NCBI GenBank assembly: GCA_945874155.1
Contig: CAMCFO010000011.1
Span: 1 to 64,000 of the forward strand
DNA length: 64,000 bases
Direction of reading: 5' to 3'
Source: an uncultured Bacteroidales bacterium
GTDB lineage: Bacteria; Bacteroidota; Bacteroidia; Bacteroidales; UBA932
The notes below the pieces were generated by a model. The model ran no database searches, had not been told where the DNA came from, and worked only from the letters and a program-made list of their open reading frames with translations. The position numbers and the translations under genes are program-made. This document shows positions 45,582-54,157 of the stretch, piece by piece (positions within the stretch are counted from its first letter, which is position 1; the number at the start of each line of letters is the position of its first letter).

Positions 45582-45771
45582 TTGCGCGAAGCGCAATACG
45601 CCGCAAGGCGTAGCGTTGGAGAGGCGAAGCGATGCGTAGCCTCGGAGACGCCCGAATCGTTTCACGATTCGGCATGCCCCACCGGGGCTGTCGCCAACGG
45701 CGACTGGGGGTGGGAATACAAATCGGAAATTTTCCGATTTGCTGCCCTTTTTTTGCTCGCAAAAAAAGGGC
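45582..45771. repeat. Array of consecutive short-loop inverted repeats (hairpin chain)
   Basis: The gap 45455-45775 holds a chain of near-perfect palindromes: 45582-45596 (TTGCGC/GCGCAA), 45597-45612 (TACGCC/GGCGTA, GCAA loop), 45613-45651 (GCGT/ACGC around GAGGC/GCCTC), 45652-45672 (CCGAATCGT/ACGATTCGG), 45676-45688 (GCCCC/GGGGC), 45690-45704 (GTCGCC/GGCGAC), 45720-45740 (AAATCGGA/TCCGATTT) and 45744-45771 (GCCCTTTTTTTGC/GCAAAAAAAGGGC). A ninth, 45769-45790, is the rng terminator. Loops are mostly 2-5 bases. The region has no gene; open frames across it are by-products. It may be a dispersed REP-like element, or a structured RNA in the mRNA leader of the acyl-CoA ligase. Confidence 0.75.
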
Positions 45772-45790
45772 AGGCCTATTCAAGCCTGCC
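45769..45790 (-). terminator. Rho-independent terminator of rng
   Basis: Read on the minus strand GGCAGGC and GCCTGCC form a 7-base stem with an 8-base loop, followed by CTTTTTTT. The hairpin overlaps the last codons and stop of rng. Confidence 0.75.
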
Positions 45791-47350
45791 ACCTTTTTCA
45801 TCATAGAATTCATTCTGCAGAACTGTGAAGTCCGAGGAAGTCTCGAGCTTCAGTTTGCACTTGTACTTTTTCTTCCACTTGGCTATGATGCTCGGGTCGA
45901 AAAGACTGCCTTTTTCGAGATAGGCACCTAAAATCGGACCTACCTTCAGAATCAGCGAAGTCATCTTCTTGTCCTTCACATAGAAAGCCAGTTTTCTTTC
46001 AATAGCTTCATCAATGACGATGCTGGAGGAAATCTTGCCTGTGCCGTGACATACCGGACACACTTCGAGAGTATTCATCTCTATGGCCGGGCGCACCCTC
46101 TGACGGGTAATCTGCATCAGACCGAACTTGGTGAGTGGCAATACGTTGTGTTTTGCCCTGTCACCCTCCATAAGTTTCATCATATATTTGTACAGCTCGT
46201 TGCGGTGCTCCTGGGTTTCCATATCGATGAAATCGATGATAACGATTCCACCCATATCCCTGAGCCGGAGCTGGCGGGCTATTTCCTCGGCAGCATAGCA
46301 GTTTACATCGAAGGTGTTCTGCTCCTGCTCCTTGTTCTTGGCCCTTGTGCCGCTGTTCACATCCACCACGTGCAGAGCTTCGGTGTGTTCTATCACAAGA
46401 TATGCCCCCTGACGGATTGGCACGACCTTGCCGAAAGAGCTCTTTATCTGTCTGGTGACCTCAAAATGGTCAAAGATCGGTTCCCTGCCCTGATAGAGCT
46501 TGACTATTTTCTCCTGGTCCGGAGAAATGAGGGAGATGTACTTGCGGGTCTCCTCAAAGATGCGCTCATCGTTAATGTAGATGTTGCTGAACGAATCGTT
46601 GAGCAAGTCCCTCAGAATTGTGGTGGTCTTGCTGTACTCGGTGAAAAGCATCTGAACCTTCTTGAAAGTGGAGATTTTCTTCCAGGAAGACTCCCACTTC
46701 CCTATCAGGGACATAAGTTCGGCATCGAGGACTGCGGCGTTACGCCCCTCTGCTGCCGTACGTATGATGACCCCGTAGTTTTTCGGGAGAATGCTCTTGA
46801 CAAGGGTCTCAAGTCTGCGCCGCTCCTCCTTGGATGCGATTTTCTGAGAAATGCTCACCTTGTCGGCGAATGGTAGAAGTACAATGTTACGTCCTGCCAA
46901 TGAAATTTCAGCGGTAAGTCTCGAACCTTTGGTGGAAATCGGCTCCTTGACAATCTGGACTATTATCAGCTGCCCGGGAGTGAGCACCTTCTCGATGCGT
47001 CCCTCCTTTTCGAGCGGAGCCCCGATCTTGATATGGGAATACATTCCCTTGAGGTCCGCATTGGGATTTGCCCTTTTGACGAATTCGTCGAAGGCATTGA
47101 AATAAAGTCCGAGGTCGAGGTAGTGGATAAATGCTTCCTTTTCGTCACCGATGTCCACGAAAGCGGCATTCAGAGCCGGCAGGAGTTTCTTCACCTTTCC
47201 CAGGTAAACGTCCCCCACCGAAAAACTGTGCCCTTCGACGGATTCCTTATTGAATTCAATCAGCCTGTGGTTTTCCATCAGAGCGATGGACACCTCCGAG
47301 GAACTGACCTCCACAACAAGGTCTTTTACGGATTCTTTTCCCTCTTCCAT
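45776..47350 (-). CDS. rng: Ribonuclease G/E family endoribonuclease
   Basis: A 524-residue enzyme that cuts single-stranded RNA in rRNA maturation and mRNA decay. An S1-like domain (about 35-125), the RNase H-like and DNase I-like catalytic part (GGIVIIDFIDM near 360, with metal-binding Asp) and the zinc-link pair CPVCHGTG (about 430) are visible. There is no long C-terminal degradosome scaffold, as in RNase G. In the 5' leader AGTAGG/CCTACT (47372-47389) forms a small hairpin; RNase E of other bacteria autoregulates through its leader, but this is only an analogy here. Confidence 0.94.
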   Translation of the reverse strand: MEEGKESVKDLVVEVSSSEVSIALMENHRLIEFNKESVEGHSFSVGDVYLGKVKKLLPALNAAFVDIGDEKEAFIHYLDLGLYFNAFDEFVKRANPNADLKGMYSHIKIGAPLEKEGRIEKVLTPGQLIIVQIVKEPISTKGSRLTAEISLAGRNIVLLPFADKVSISQKIASKEERRRLETLVKSILPKNYGVIIRTAAEGRNAAVLDAELMSLIGKWESSWKKISTFKKVQMLFTEYSKTTTILRDLLNDSFSNIYINDERIFEETRKYISLISPDQEKIVKLYQGREPIFDHFEVTRQIKSSFGKVVPIRQGAYLVIEHTEALHVVDVNSGTRAKNKEQEQNTFDVNCYAAEEIARQLRLRDMGGIVIIDFIDMETQEHRNELYKYMMKLMEGDRAKHNVLPLTKFGLMQITRQRVRPAIEMNTLEVCPVCHGTGKISSSIVIDEAIERKLAFYVKDKKMTSLILKVGPILGAYLEKGSLFDPSIIAKWKKKYKCKLKLETSSDFTVLQNEFYDEKGGRLE

Positions 47351-47399
47351 TGAAAATTATTGATTGGACATAGTAGGACTCTGCCTACTTTACAACAAA

Positions 47400-47426
47400 G
47401 GAGACCGGCCGCCCGGGCCAGCCTCC
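47400..47426 (-). terminator. Terminator hairpin after the 29-residue peptide gene
   Basis: On the minus strand GGAGGCTGGCC and GGCCGGTCTCC pair over 11 bases (two G-T) around a 5-base loop and are followed by TTTGTTGT. It lies between the small peptide gene and rng. The U-run is imperfect, so some read-through is likely. Confidence 0.6.
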
Positions 47427-47469
47427 TCTTTTCTATAAGACTGCCTTAATGGCAGACACGCTATGAAGA

Positions 47470-47559
47470 CTACTTCTTCTTGTGTCTGTTCTTGCGTAAT
47501 CTCTTCTTACGCTTGTGGGTTGCCATCTTATGCCTCTTATGTTTTTTACCGTTTGGCAT
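47470..47559 (-). CDS. 29-residue basic peptide, AURKAIP1/COX24 (mS38-like) family
   Basis: A tiny open frame encodes MPNGKKHKRHKMATHKRKKR followed by nine more basic residues; 19 of 29 residues are Lys, Arg or His. Very similar peptides are conserved in Bacteroidetes and carry the AURKAIP1/COX24 domain, related to the mitochondrial ribosomal protein mS38. It is therefore probably a ribosome-associated protein. It lies 25 bases after the HU gene and before a terminator. It is too short for most gene finders. Confidence 0.8.
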   Translation of the reverse strand: MPNGKKHKRHKMATHKRKKRLRKNRHKKK

Positions 47560-47584
47560 AATGAGTTAGTTGTTAAAAGGTTAA

Positions 47585-47860
47585 TTATTTTTTAATCTGA
47601 CCAACGAAAGCCTTTGAAGGTTTGAAAGCCGGAATATCGTGTGCCGGAATGGTGATAGTCACCTCTTTGGTGATGTTGCGGGCGGTCTTCTCTGCCCTGT
47701 GTTTGATGATGAAGGAGCCGAATCCACGGAGATAAACAGGCTCACCCTTTGCGAGAGAAGCCTTAACTGCCTCCATAAAGCCGTCAACAGCGGCCAGCAC
47801 CTGATCTTTTTGTACTCCGGTTGACTGCGCAACCTCATTTACGATTTCTGCCTTTGTCAT
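47585..47860 (-). CDS. hup: HU-family DNA-binding protein
   Basis: A 91-residue histone-like protein: MTKAEIVNEVAQSTGVQKDQ helix pair, PVYLRGFGSFIIKHRAEKTA (the GFGSF turn before the DNA-binding arm) and a C-terminal IPAFKPSKAFVGQIK. HU dimers bend DNA and compact the nucleoid. The family also contains IHF; the sequence alone does not separate them, though the arm is HU-like. Confidence 0.95.
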   Translation of the reverse strand: MTKAEIVNEVAQSTGVQKDQVLAAVDGFMEAVKASLAKGEPVYLRGFGSFIIKHRAEKTARNITKEVTITIPAHDIPAFKPSKAFVGQIKK

Positions 47861-48182
47861 AATTTCAAATATAAAATGTTAAAACTATTCAAATTTATGC
47901 TTGCGGGGTATCACAATACCCTCTTCAACCACCGAACTGACCCGGGTGAGACCCCTAATCAGACTCATATAGAGCCTAAATCCTCGCAAAATTATACTTT
48001 ATTTTTCAAATTACAAAAAAAACATCAAATTTGCCACGTACAAAGCGTCTCAGATTCCTTTTCGGCAGTGGCACAATCATTGACCATATATTGGACCCCG
48101 TCGCCGCCCCAACAGACAGTGACATTTTGTCAGTATTGGAACAAACGACGACAGAGCATTGACAGACATACAGATTTTTAAT
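47861..48182. other. Divergent intergenic region between HU and lon
   Basis: This 322-base stretch has no credible gene. On the minus strand TAAATTTG (47897-47890) could be the -7 box for HU, and GGGTAT/ATACCC (47906-47921) is an inverted repeat close to the -33 position. On the lon side TGACA/TGTCA with a 3-base spacer (48120-48132) could be an operator. A short A-run at 48000-48020 separates the two halves. No known heat-shock element is recognised. Confidence 0.4.
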
Positions 48183-50585
48183 ATGAAAGATATATTCAAC
48201 GACGACCTTTCCCCCGCAAGAGCCGAAATCAGCATAATACCTATGGAACCTCTCGGAGACCCGTCATTTGACGTGAGTGCCGATTCCCTTCCGAAGAACC
48301 TGCCGATTCTCGCCCTGAGGAACGTCGTGCTCTTTCCGGGCACGACCTTTCCTGTCAGCATAGGCAGGGAAAAGTCCCTGAAACTCATACACGATGCGGA
48401 CAAGAAAGGCTTATTCATCGGAGCCGTTCCACAGACCAACATCGAAGCCGAGGAGCCGGAGTTGCAAGATCTCTACGACTACGGTACCGTGGCAAAGGTA
48501 GTGAAAGTCATAGAACTGCCTGACGGCACCACGACTGCCATACTCACAGCCTATGGACGTTTCCATCTGGACGCAGTCTATAACGAGGAGCCATATATGA
48601 CGGGTGCCGTGCAATACTTGACGGACTACAAGCCTTCAGGAGACAAGAGCCGCCTCAAGCTCACGGCCGATCAAATCAAGGAAAAAGCTGTTTTCATACT
48701 CAGCAGCAACAGTTATGTTCCGAAGGAGGCCTTGAGTGCCCTGAGGTCCATCAACAATTTCGAATACCTTGTGAACTTCATATCCGAAAGCATTGAGCTG
48801 GAGAACTTCATCGGGAAGATTGAGCTGTTGGGTTTAGCCTCGGTTGAAGAAAGGGGCGAAAGGCTGCTGCAACTGCTTGTGGAGCAATGCCAGATTGTGG
48901 AGCTGAAGAATGAAATCAATATGAAGGTGAAGGGGGAAATGGACCAGCAGCAGAGGGAATATTTCCTCAACAGCCAGCTCAGGACCATCCAGGAGGAGTT
49001 GGGAATGGACGACGAGGAGGACATGGCAAAACTGCGCGAGAAGGCAGCCCAGGCAGGTTGGTCGGACGAGGTGCAGGCCATCTTCGAAAAGGAGATGCTC
49101 AAGCTCGAAAGGCAGAATCCTTCCTCCCCTGACTACAGCATACAGCTCAACTACCTGCAGTTCCTTACAGACCTGCCGTGGAACAAGTACTCCGAAGACA
49201 ATCTTGACCTCAAGCACGCGATGAAGGTGCTGGACGAGGACCATTACGGGATAGACAGCGTGAAGGACAGAATCATCGAATATCTGGCCACCCTGAAGCT
49301 CAAGGGAAATATGAAATCCCCTATTCTCTGCCTCTACGGTCCTCCGGGTGTGGGCAAGACCAGTCTGGGAAAATCCATTGCGAAGGCCCTGGGCAGAAAA
49401 TATGTGAGGATATCCCTGGGCGGAATGCACGACGAGTCAGAAATCCGGGGACACAGGAAAACCTATATCGGAGCCCTGCCGGGACGTATATTGAACGGAA
49501 TAATGAGAGCCGGTACCTCCAATCCGGTGATAGTCCTGGACGAGGTTGACAAAATCAGCAACGATTTCCGCGGGGACCCTTCCTCAGCGCTTCTCGAAGC
49601 CCTTGACCCGGAGCAGAACTCGACTTTCCACGACAACTACCTCGACGTGGACTACGACCTCTCAAAAGTGATGTTCATTACCACGGCCAACACCACTTCC
49701 ACCATCCAGCCTGCCTTGCGCGACCGTATGGAGATGATTTCTGTCAGCGGCTACCTGGCCGAGGAGAAACTGGAGATTGCCAAACACTATCTCGTTCCGC
49801 GCCAGAAGGAGGAACACGGACTTCCGTCGCTCAAAATCAGCAAGGCCGCGTTGACTGAGATCATAGACAAATACACCCGCGAATCCGGAGTGAGAAGTCT
49901 GGAGAAGCAGATTGCCAAAATTGCGAGGGTGACGGCTAAGAAGATTGCCCTTGAGGAGAAGGTGCCTTCAAGCATCAAGCCGGAGCACCTGAAGGAATAC
50001 CTCGGTCTGCCTGTGGCCTTCCACGACTTGCAGAAGGGCAACGAGGCACCGGGAGTGGTGACTGGACTGGCCTGGACCGAAATGGGCGGAGAAATACTCT
50101 TCATTGAGAGTTCTGTGAGCAAGGGCAAGGGAATACTGACTATGACCGGCAATCTGGGCGACGTGATGAAGGAATCCGCCACCATAGCCTACCAGTACCT
50201 CAAGGCTCATCCGGAACTGACAGGGCTGGAATACGACGATTTTGCAGCTAAGGATGTCCATCTGCACGTGCCTGAAGGGGCCACTCCGAAAGATGGTCCT
50301 TCTGCCGGAATAACAATGGTGACCTCTATGGTCTCTGCATTCCGGGGCAGACAAATCCGCAGCGGCATTGCAATGACCGGAGAGATGACCCTTAGGGGCA
50401 AGGTGCTGCCGGTGGGCGGTATCAAGGAGAAAATCCTCGCCGCAAAGCGTTCGGGCGTCAAGACCATAGTCATCTGCGAGGACAACCGCAAGGACGTGGA
50501 GGACATCAAGCCCATCTATGTCAAAGGGCTCGATTTTATCTATGTCAAAGACATACAGGAAGTTCTGAAGGCTGTTTTTGAATAG
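48183..50585 (+). CDS. lon: ATP-dependent Lon protease
   Basis: An 800-residue AAA+ serine protease. The N-terminal substrate domain (about 35-230) is followed by a helical part, the Walker A GPPGVGKTSLGKS (about 386-398), Walker B VIVLDEVDK, and a protease domain with the Ser-Lys dyad (GPSAGIT near 704-710, Ser about 706; Lys near 748). It degrades damaged and regulatory proteins. The ATG at 48183 gives the MKDIFNDDLSPARAE beginning; a start eight codons upstream is possible. ung follows. Confidence 0.96.
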   Translation: MKDIFNDDLSPARAEISIIPMEPLGDPSFDVSADSLPKNLPILALRNVVLFPGTTFPVSIGREKSLKLIHDADKKGLFIGAVPQTNIEAEEPELQDLYDYGTVAKVVKVIELPDGTTTAILTAYGRFHLDAVYNEEPYMTGAVQYLTDYKPSGDKSRLKLTADQIKEKAVFILSSNSYVPKEALSALRSINNFEYLVNFISESIELENFIGKIELLGLASVEERGERLLQLLVEQCQIVELKNEINMKVKGEMDQQQREYFLNSQLRTIQEELGMDDEEDMAKLREKAAQAGWSDEVQAIFEKEMLKLERQNPSSPDYSIQLNYLQFLTDLPWNKYSEDNLDLKHAMKVLDEDHYGIDSVKDRIIEYLATLKLKGNMKSPILCLYGPPGVGKTSLGKSIAKALGRKYVRISLGGMHDESEIRGHRKTYIGALPGRILNGIMRAGTSNPVIVLDEVDKISNDFRGDPSSALLEALDPEQNSTFHDNYLDVDYDLSKVMFITTANTTSTIQPALRDRMEMISVSGYLAEEKLEIAKHYLVPRQKEEHGLPSLKISKAALTEIIDKYTRESGVRSLEKQIAKIARVTAKKIALEEKVPSSIKPEHLKEYLGLPVAFHDLQKGNEAPGVVTGLAWTEMGGEILFIESSVSKGKGILTMTGNLGDVMKESATIAYQYLKAHPELTGLEYDDFAAKDVHLHVPEGATPKDGPSAGITMVTSMVSAFRGRQIRSGIAMTGEMTLRGKVLPVGGIKEKILAAKRSGVKTIVICEDNRKDVEDIKPIYVKGLDFIYVKDIQEVLKAVFE

Positions 50586-50613
50586 GTCGCTGCACTTTTT
50601 ACACTTGAGTGAA

Positions 50614-51282
50614 ATGGAAGTCAGAATTGAGAAATCTTGGAAGGAAGCCCTCGCCGCGGAGTTTGAGAAGCCCTATTTCGCTGCCTTGGCGGACTGCATT
50701 CACAGAGAGAAAAGGGAGGGAAAAGTAATCTTCCCTCCGGGCAGGGATATATTCAGGGCGTTTGACCTCACACCTCTGGACAAGGTGAAGGCAGTAATAC
50801 TCGGTCAGGACCCCTACCACGAAAAAGGACAGGCTATGGGTCTGTCTTTTTCCGTTCCCGACGGTGTGCCTGCTCCCCCTTCCCTGAAGAACATTTTCAA
50901 GGAAATCGAGTCCGACCTGGGCGTTAGGATGTCCGGTCGCACCAATCTTGAAAAATGGGCCACACAGGGGGTGCTCCTGCTCAATTCCATACTCACTGTC
51001 CGGGAAGGAGCCGCAGCATCGCACAGCCGCATCGGCTGGGACATTTTCACAGACGAAGTGATCAGGATCATAAGCGAGAAACGAGAAGGAGTGGTGTTTA
51101 TGCTATGGGGAAATTTCGCCAGGAGCAAGAAAGCTCTCATAGACGGTAGGAAGCATCTGATTCTGGAGGCAGCCCACCCATCACCGCTGGCCAGGGGCGC
51201 ATTTTTCGGATGCCGCCACTTCTCCGCAGCAAATTCATATCTCGAAAGCAGAGGCCTCAGCGGGATAGACTGGACATTGTAA
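50614..51282 (+). CDS. ung: Uracil-DNA glycosylase
   Basis: A 222-residue family 1 UDG that removes uracil from DNA. The water-activating motif GQDPYHEKGQAMGLSFSV (about 68-85) and the HPSPLARGAFFGCRHFSAAN motif (about 188-207) with the intercalating residue region are intact. The ATG at 50614 gives the usual N-terminus; an earlier in-frame start overlaps the lon stop. coaD starts 12 bases later. Confidence 0.95.
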   Translation: MEVRIEKSWKEALAAEFEKPYFAALADCIHREKREGKVIFPPGRDIFRAFDLTPLDKVKAVILGQDPYHEKGQAMGLSFSVPDGVPAPPSLKNIFKEIESDLGVRMSGRTNLEKWATQGVLLLNSILTVREGAAASHSRIGWDIFTDEVIRIISEKREGVVFMLWGNFARSKKALIDGRKHLILEAAHPSPLARGAFFGCRHFSAANSYLESRGLSGIDWTL

Positions 51283-51294
51283 TTTTTTTTGCAA

Positions 51295-51774
51295 ATGGCT
51301 GAAGAAAACACACATAAAGTGACAAGAGCCCTTTTCCCGGGTTCGTTCGACCCTTTCACGGCCGGTCACCTCAACATTCTCAAACGCGCCCTCACCATGT
51401 TCGACCAGGTGGTGGTGGCCGTGGGCATAAATTCCGACAAAAGGGGCTTTTACGATAAGGAAAAACGACTGGACATCATACGGCAGGCCACCCGCGGTCT
51501 CTCCGGAGTGACGGTGATTGCCTACGACAATCTGACTGTGGACTGCTGTCGGGAGTTGGGAATCCGGCACATCATCAGAGGAGTGAGGAATATGATAGAC
51601 TTCGAGACGGAAAGGTCCATAGCCGATGCCAACCACAGACTGGCTCCCGAAATCGACACGGTCATCATACCGACCTGCCAGGAGTTCGCACACATTTCTT
51701 CTTCGGCTGTGCGGGACATCATCAAACACGGCGGGGACTATTCGGCATTCATACCTGAAGGAATCGTGCTATGA
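51295..51774 (+). CDS. coaD: Phosphopantetheine adenylyltransferase
   Basis: A 159-residue nucleotidyltransferase for the penultimate step of CoA biosynthesis. RALFPGSFDPFTAGHLNILK contains the TxGH motif, and HIIRGVRNMIDFETE and ISSSAVRDI are typical. The ATG at 51295 is preferred over a TTG two codons earlier. Its TGA overlaps the next ATG (ATGA at 51771-51774). Confidence 0.96.
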   Translation: MAEENTHKVTRALFPGSFDPFTAGHLNILKRALTMFDQVVVAVGINSDKRGFYDKEKRLDIIRQATRGLSGVTVIAYDNLTVDCCRELGIRHIIRGVRNMIDFETERSIADANHRLAPEIDTVIIPTCQEFAHISSSAVRDIIKHGGDYSAFIPEGIVL

Positions 51775-53030
51775 TGCGCAGTATTTCCATACTGGCCGTT
51801 CTGCTTCTGCTTGCGCTTCCAATCAAGGCTCAGGAAACCGGCCTGCTCGAAGAGTATCTCTCAAGGCTGGACCACTATGACCTCAACACGAAGATAGAGG
51901 AAAGCGATTTTATCATAGGCAGTTGCGTAGAAGCCGGGAATGGATTGAAAGTGGCACAGAAGGTCTATTCACATTTTCGCAACTCTCTGCTGATGGGAGA
52001 TGAAAACGTGGCCGTCCACATTGCAGACAGGTGGATATTGCCTATGTGTTCGGAGCAGTGCTCACTTGCGGACAGCACCGTAGCGGACATAAGGAATTTT
52101 GCCGATTTCAACAGGGCATCGCTGCTTGGGGCCAAGGCTCCACTTCTGCCGGAAGCCGGTCTGGAGGATTTCGGGGGCGGGAAACTGAGCCTGCTCTTCT
52201 TCTATGACCTCGATTGTGCGAAATGCAAATTGGAAATACCGAAGTTGGAGGCCTTGGTGGACAGACACAAGGAATTATCCCTCAATGCATTCTACACAGG
52301 AACCGACTTGGAGGCCTGGTCCGCTTTCCGCAAGGAAAGATTCAAGGGAGCGAGGCATTTCTGCGACCCTGAGAACGATTCTGATTTCATAAGAAAGTAT
52401 TCTGTAACAGCCACTCCGCGATTGTTCCTCATTGACGTGGAGGGAGTGATTGTGGGCAGGATGCTGGACTGCGAAAGTCTGGAGGAATTGCTCACCGAGA
52501 GGAAAAAGGCTGAGAAACGAAGCATTTCGGAATTGTTCAATACCCTTGTTCCATTGCGCGGAAGTGATGCGAAGGAGGCTTTGGAATACCTGATTGACAA
52601 TTATATACTATGTGAAGATTCGCCTTTTGACACTGCCGAAGACAGTCTTATGGTCATAGGCTTTGCCAAAATTCAGAAGGACCTGCTTTCAAGGGCAAGG
52701 CCGGGCAGCAAATTGCCCGGAATAAGGGTGAAAGCATCACTCAACGGAGGACGGGAAAAATGCTACAGGCTGGACCGGGTGGGACGCAAATACGGAAAGG
52801 TAGTGATTGTGTTCCACACCGAGGGGTGCAAAGAATGTGAGGCCCAGCTTGAGACTGCCAGGAAGTTGAACATCAATGTCCTTACAGTCAATATGGACAA
52901 GGTGGAAAAGGAATCGCCCCGGACTTTCAGGAAACTGATGGACTCTTTTGACCTCAGCGTTTTGCCTTATCTTGTCGAATGTGACGGGGATGGGGTCATT
53001 ACCAGAAGATATTTTTCTCTTGTCGAATAG
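51771..53030 (+). CDS. Exported protein with two thioredoxin-like domains
   Basis: A 419-residue periplasmic protein (signal peptide 1-20, ending IKA). Residues about 115-235 and 310-415 are separate thioredoxin-like folds. The first carries FFYDLDCAKCKLEIPKLEAL (CAKC) and the second FHTEGCKECEAQLETARKLN (CKEC), both with a CxxC pair. A helical N-terminal part (about 22-110) precedes them. It is likely a thiol-disulfide reductase; two active CxxC sites in one chain are unusual. It is translationally coupled to coaD. Confidence 0.8.
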   Translation: MMRSISILAVLLLLALPIKAQETGLLEEYLSRLDHYDLNTKIEESDFIIGSCVEAGNGLKVAQKVYSHFRNSLLMGDENVAVHIADRWILPMCSEQCSLADSTVADIRNFADFNRASLLGAKAPLLPEAGLEDFGGGKLSLLFFYDLDCAKCKLEIPKLEALVDRHKELSLNAFYTGTDLEAWSAFRKERFKGARHFCDPENDSDFIRKYSVTATPRLFLIDVEGVIVGRMLDCESLEELLTERKKAEKRSISELFNTLVPLRGSDAKEALEYLIDNYILCEDSPFDTAEDSLMVIGFAKIQKDLLSRARPGSKLPGIRVKASLNGGREKCYRLDRVGRKYGKVVIVFHTEGCKECEAQLETARKLNINVLTVNMDKVEKESPRTFRKLMDSFDLSVLPYLVECDGDGVITRRYFSLVE

Positions 53031-53056
53031 ATTCAACTGTCGCCCCAAAATAACCC

Positions 53057-54157
53057 TCAGTCTTCGAATTCAGTCATATCGGAGGAATAGCGCCTCCACT
53101 TCTCTATCAGTTGCTTCATATCCTCGGGCAGAGGCGAATCAAAGCGTATAGGCTTGCCCGTGCGCGGATGAATGAATCCCAGAGTCTTGGCGTGGAGGGC
53201 CTGACGAGGCAGAATCTCGAAACAATTGCGAATGAAACGGGTGTATTTGGCATAAATGGTACCCTTGCGGATTTGATTGCCGTCGTAGCGGTCATCATTG
53301 AAAAGCGGATGTCCTATATAATTCATATGCACCCTGATTTGATGGGTACGCCCTGTTTCAAGCACACATTCCACCACAGTCACGAATCCGAAACGTTCCA
53401 GCACCCTGTAATGGGTAATCGCAGTTTTGCCCTGGCTGCCGTCCGGAAAAACCTTGAATCTGAGCCTGTCAGCCGGGTCCCTGCCGATATTGCCCTCGAT
53501 GGTACCCTCATCCTCGGTTATGTTGCCCCATACCACCGCCACGTATTTTCTCTCTATGGAATGGACAAAAAACTGTTTTGCAAGGTCCAGCTGTGCCTCG
53601 TCATTTTTCGCCACCACCAGCAGTCCTGAGGTGTCCTTGTCTATGCGGTGCACCAGCACTCCCATCCTTTCATCCTGTGCATCAGGACCTTGAGATATGC
53701 CCAGATGGAAAGCTAAAGCATTCACAAGCGTGCCTTTGAAATGTCCGTGACCTGGATGCACCACCATTCCGGCAGGCTTGTTCACGACCAGCAGGTCCTC
53801 ATCCTCATAGACTATATCGAGAGGAATGTCCTCAGGCAGAATTTCCAGTCCCCGCCTCTGATACGGCATCACAAACTTTATGACATCCCCGGGACGCACG
53901 ATGCAGTTGGCCTTCGCCACCCTGTCATTCACCCTGATGTATTCCTTCTTGATTGCCAGCTGGATACGGTGCCTGGAAGTGTATTCCATATGCGAAGCGA
54001 GGTATTTGTCCACCCTCACCGGAGTCTGGCCGTCGGACACGTCGAAACGGTAATGCTCGAACATTCCGTCCTGACCGGCATCCGCATCCTCCATCTCCTC
54101 GGCCGAGGCCTGGTCCACATCTTCCCAGTCGCAGAATTTGTCGTCGTTCAGATTCAT
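53057..54157 (-). CDS. rluD: RluD-family 23S rRNA pseudouridine synthase
   Basis: A 366-residue enzyme with an S4 RNA-binding domain (about 45-105, VRVDKYLASHMEYTSRHRIQ) and the catalytic domain (about 110-350) with HRIDKDTSGLLVVAKND, where the Asp of HRIDKDTSG is the nucleophile. The acidic N-terminal extension (about 1-30) is unusual. Its ATG overlaps the stop of the PASTA gene (54154-54157). It probably modifies the large subunit rRNA; RluD rather than RluC specificity is inferred from the overall length. Confidence 0.9.
   Translation of the reverse strand: MNLNDDKFCDWEDVDQASAEEMEDADAGQDGMFEHYRFDVSDGQTPVRVDKYLASHMEYTSRHRIQLAIKKEYIRVNDRVAKANCIVRPGDVIKFVMPYQRRGLEILPEDIPLDIVYEDEDLLVVNKPAGMVVHPGHGHFKGTLVNALAFHLGISQGPDAQDERMGVLVHRIDKDTSGLLVVAKNDEAQLDLAKQFFVHSIERKYVAVVWGNITEDEGTIEGNIGRDPADRLRFKVFPDGSQGKTAITHYRVLERFGFVTVVECVLETGRTHQIRVHMNYIGHPLFNDDRYDGNQIRKGTIYAKYTRFIRNCFEILPRQALHAKTLGFIHPRTGKPIRFDSPLPEDMKQLIEKWRRYSSDMTEFED

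Noticed and set aside
45582..45771. CRISPR-like array
   Set aside because: The units are different palindromes without a constant direct repeat or spacers of equal length, and no cas genes are near.
45567..45931. Several open frames of 60-120 codons across the hairpin array
   Set aside because: They arise from palindromic sequence, lack starts in context and run antisense or into rng; no protein features.
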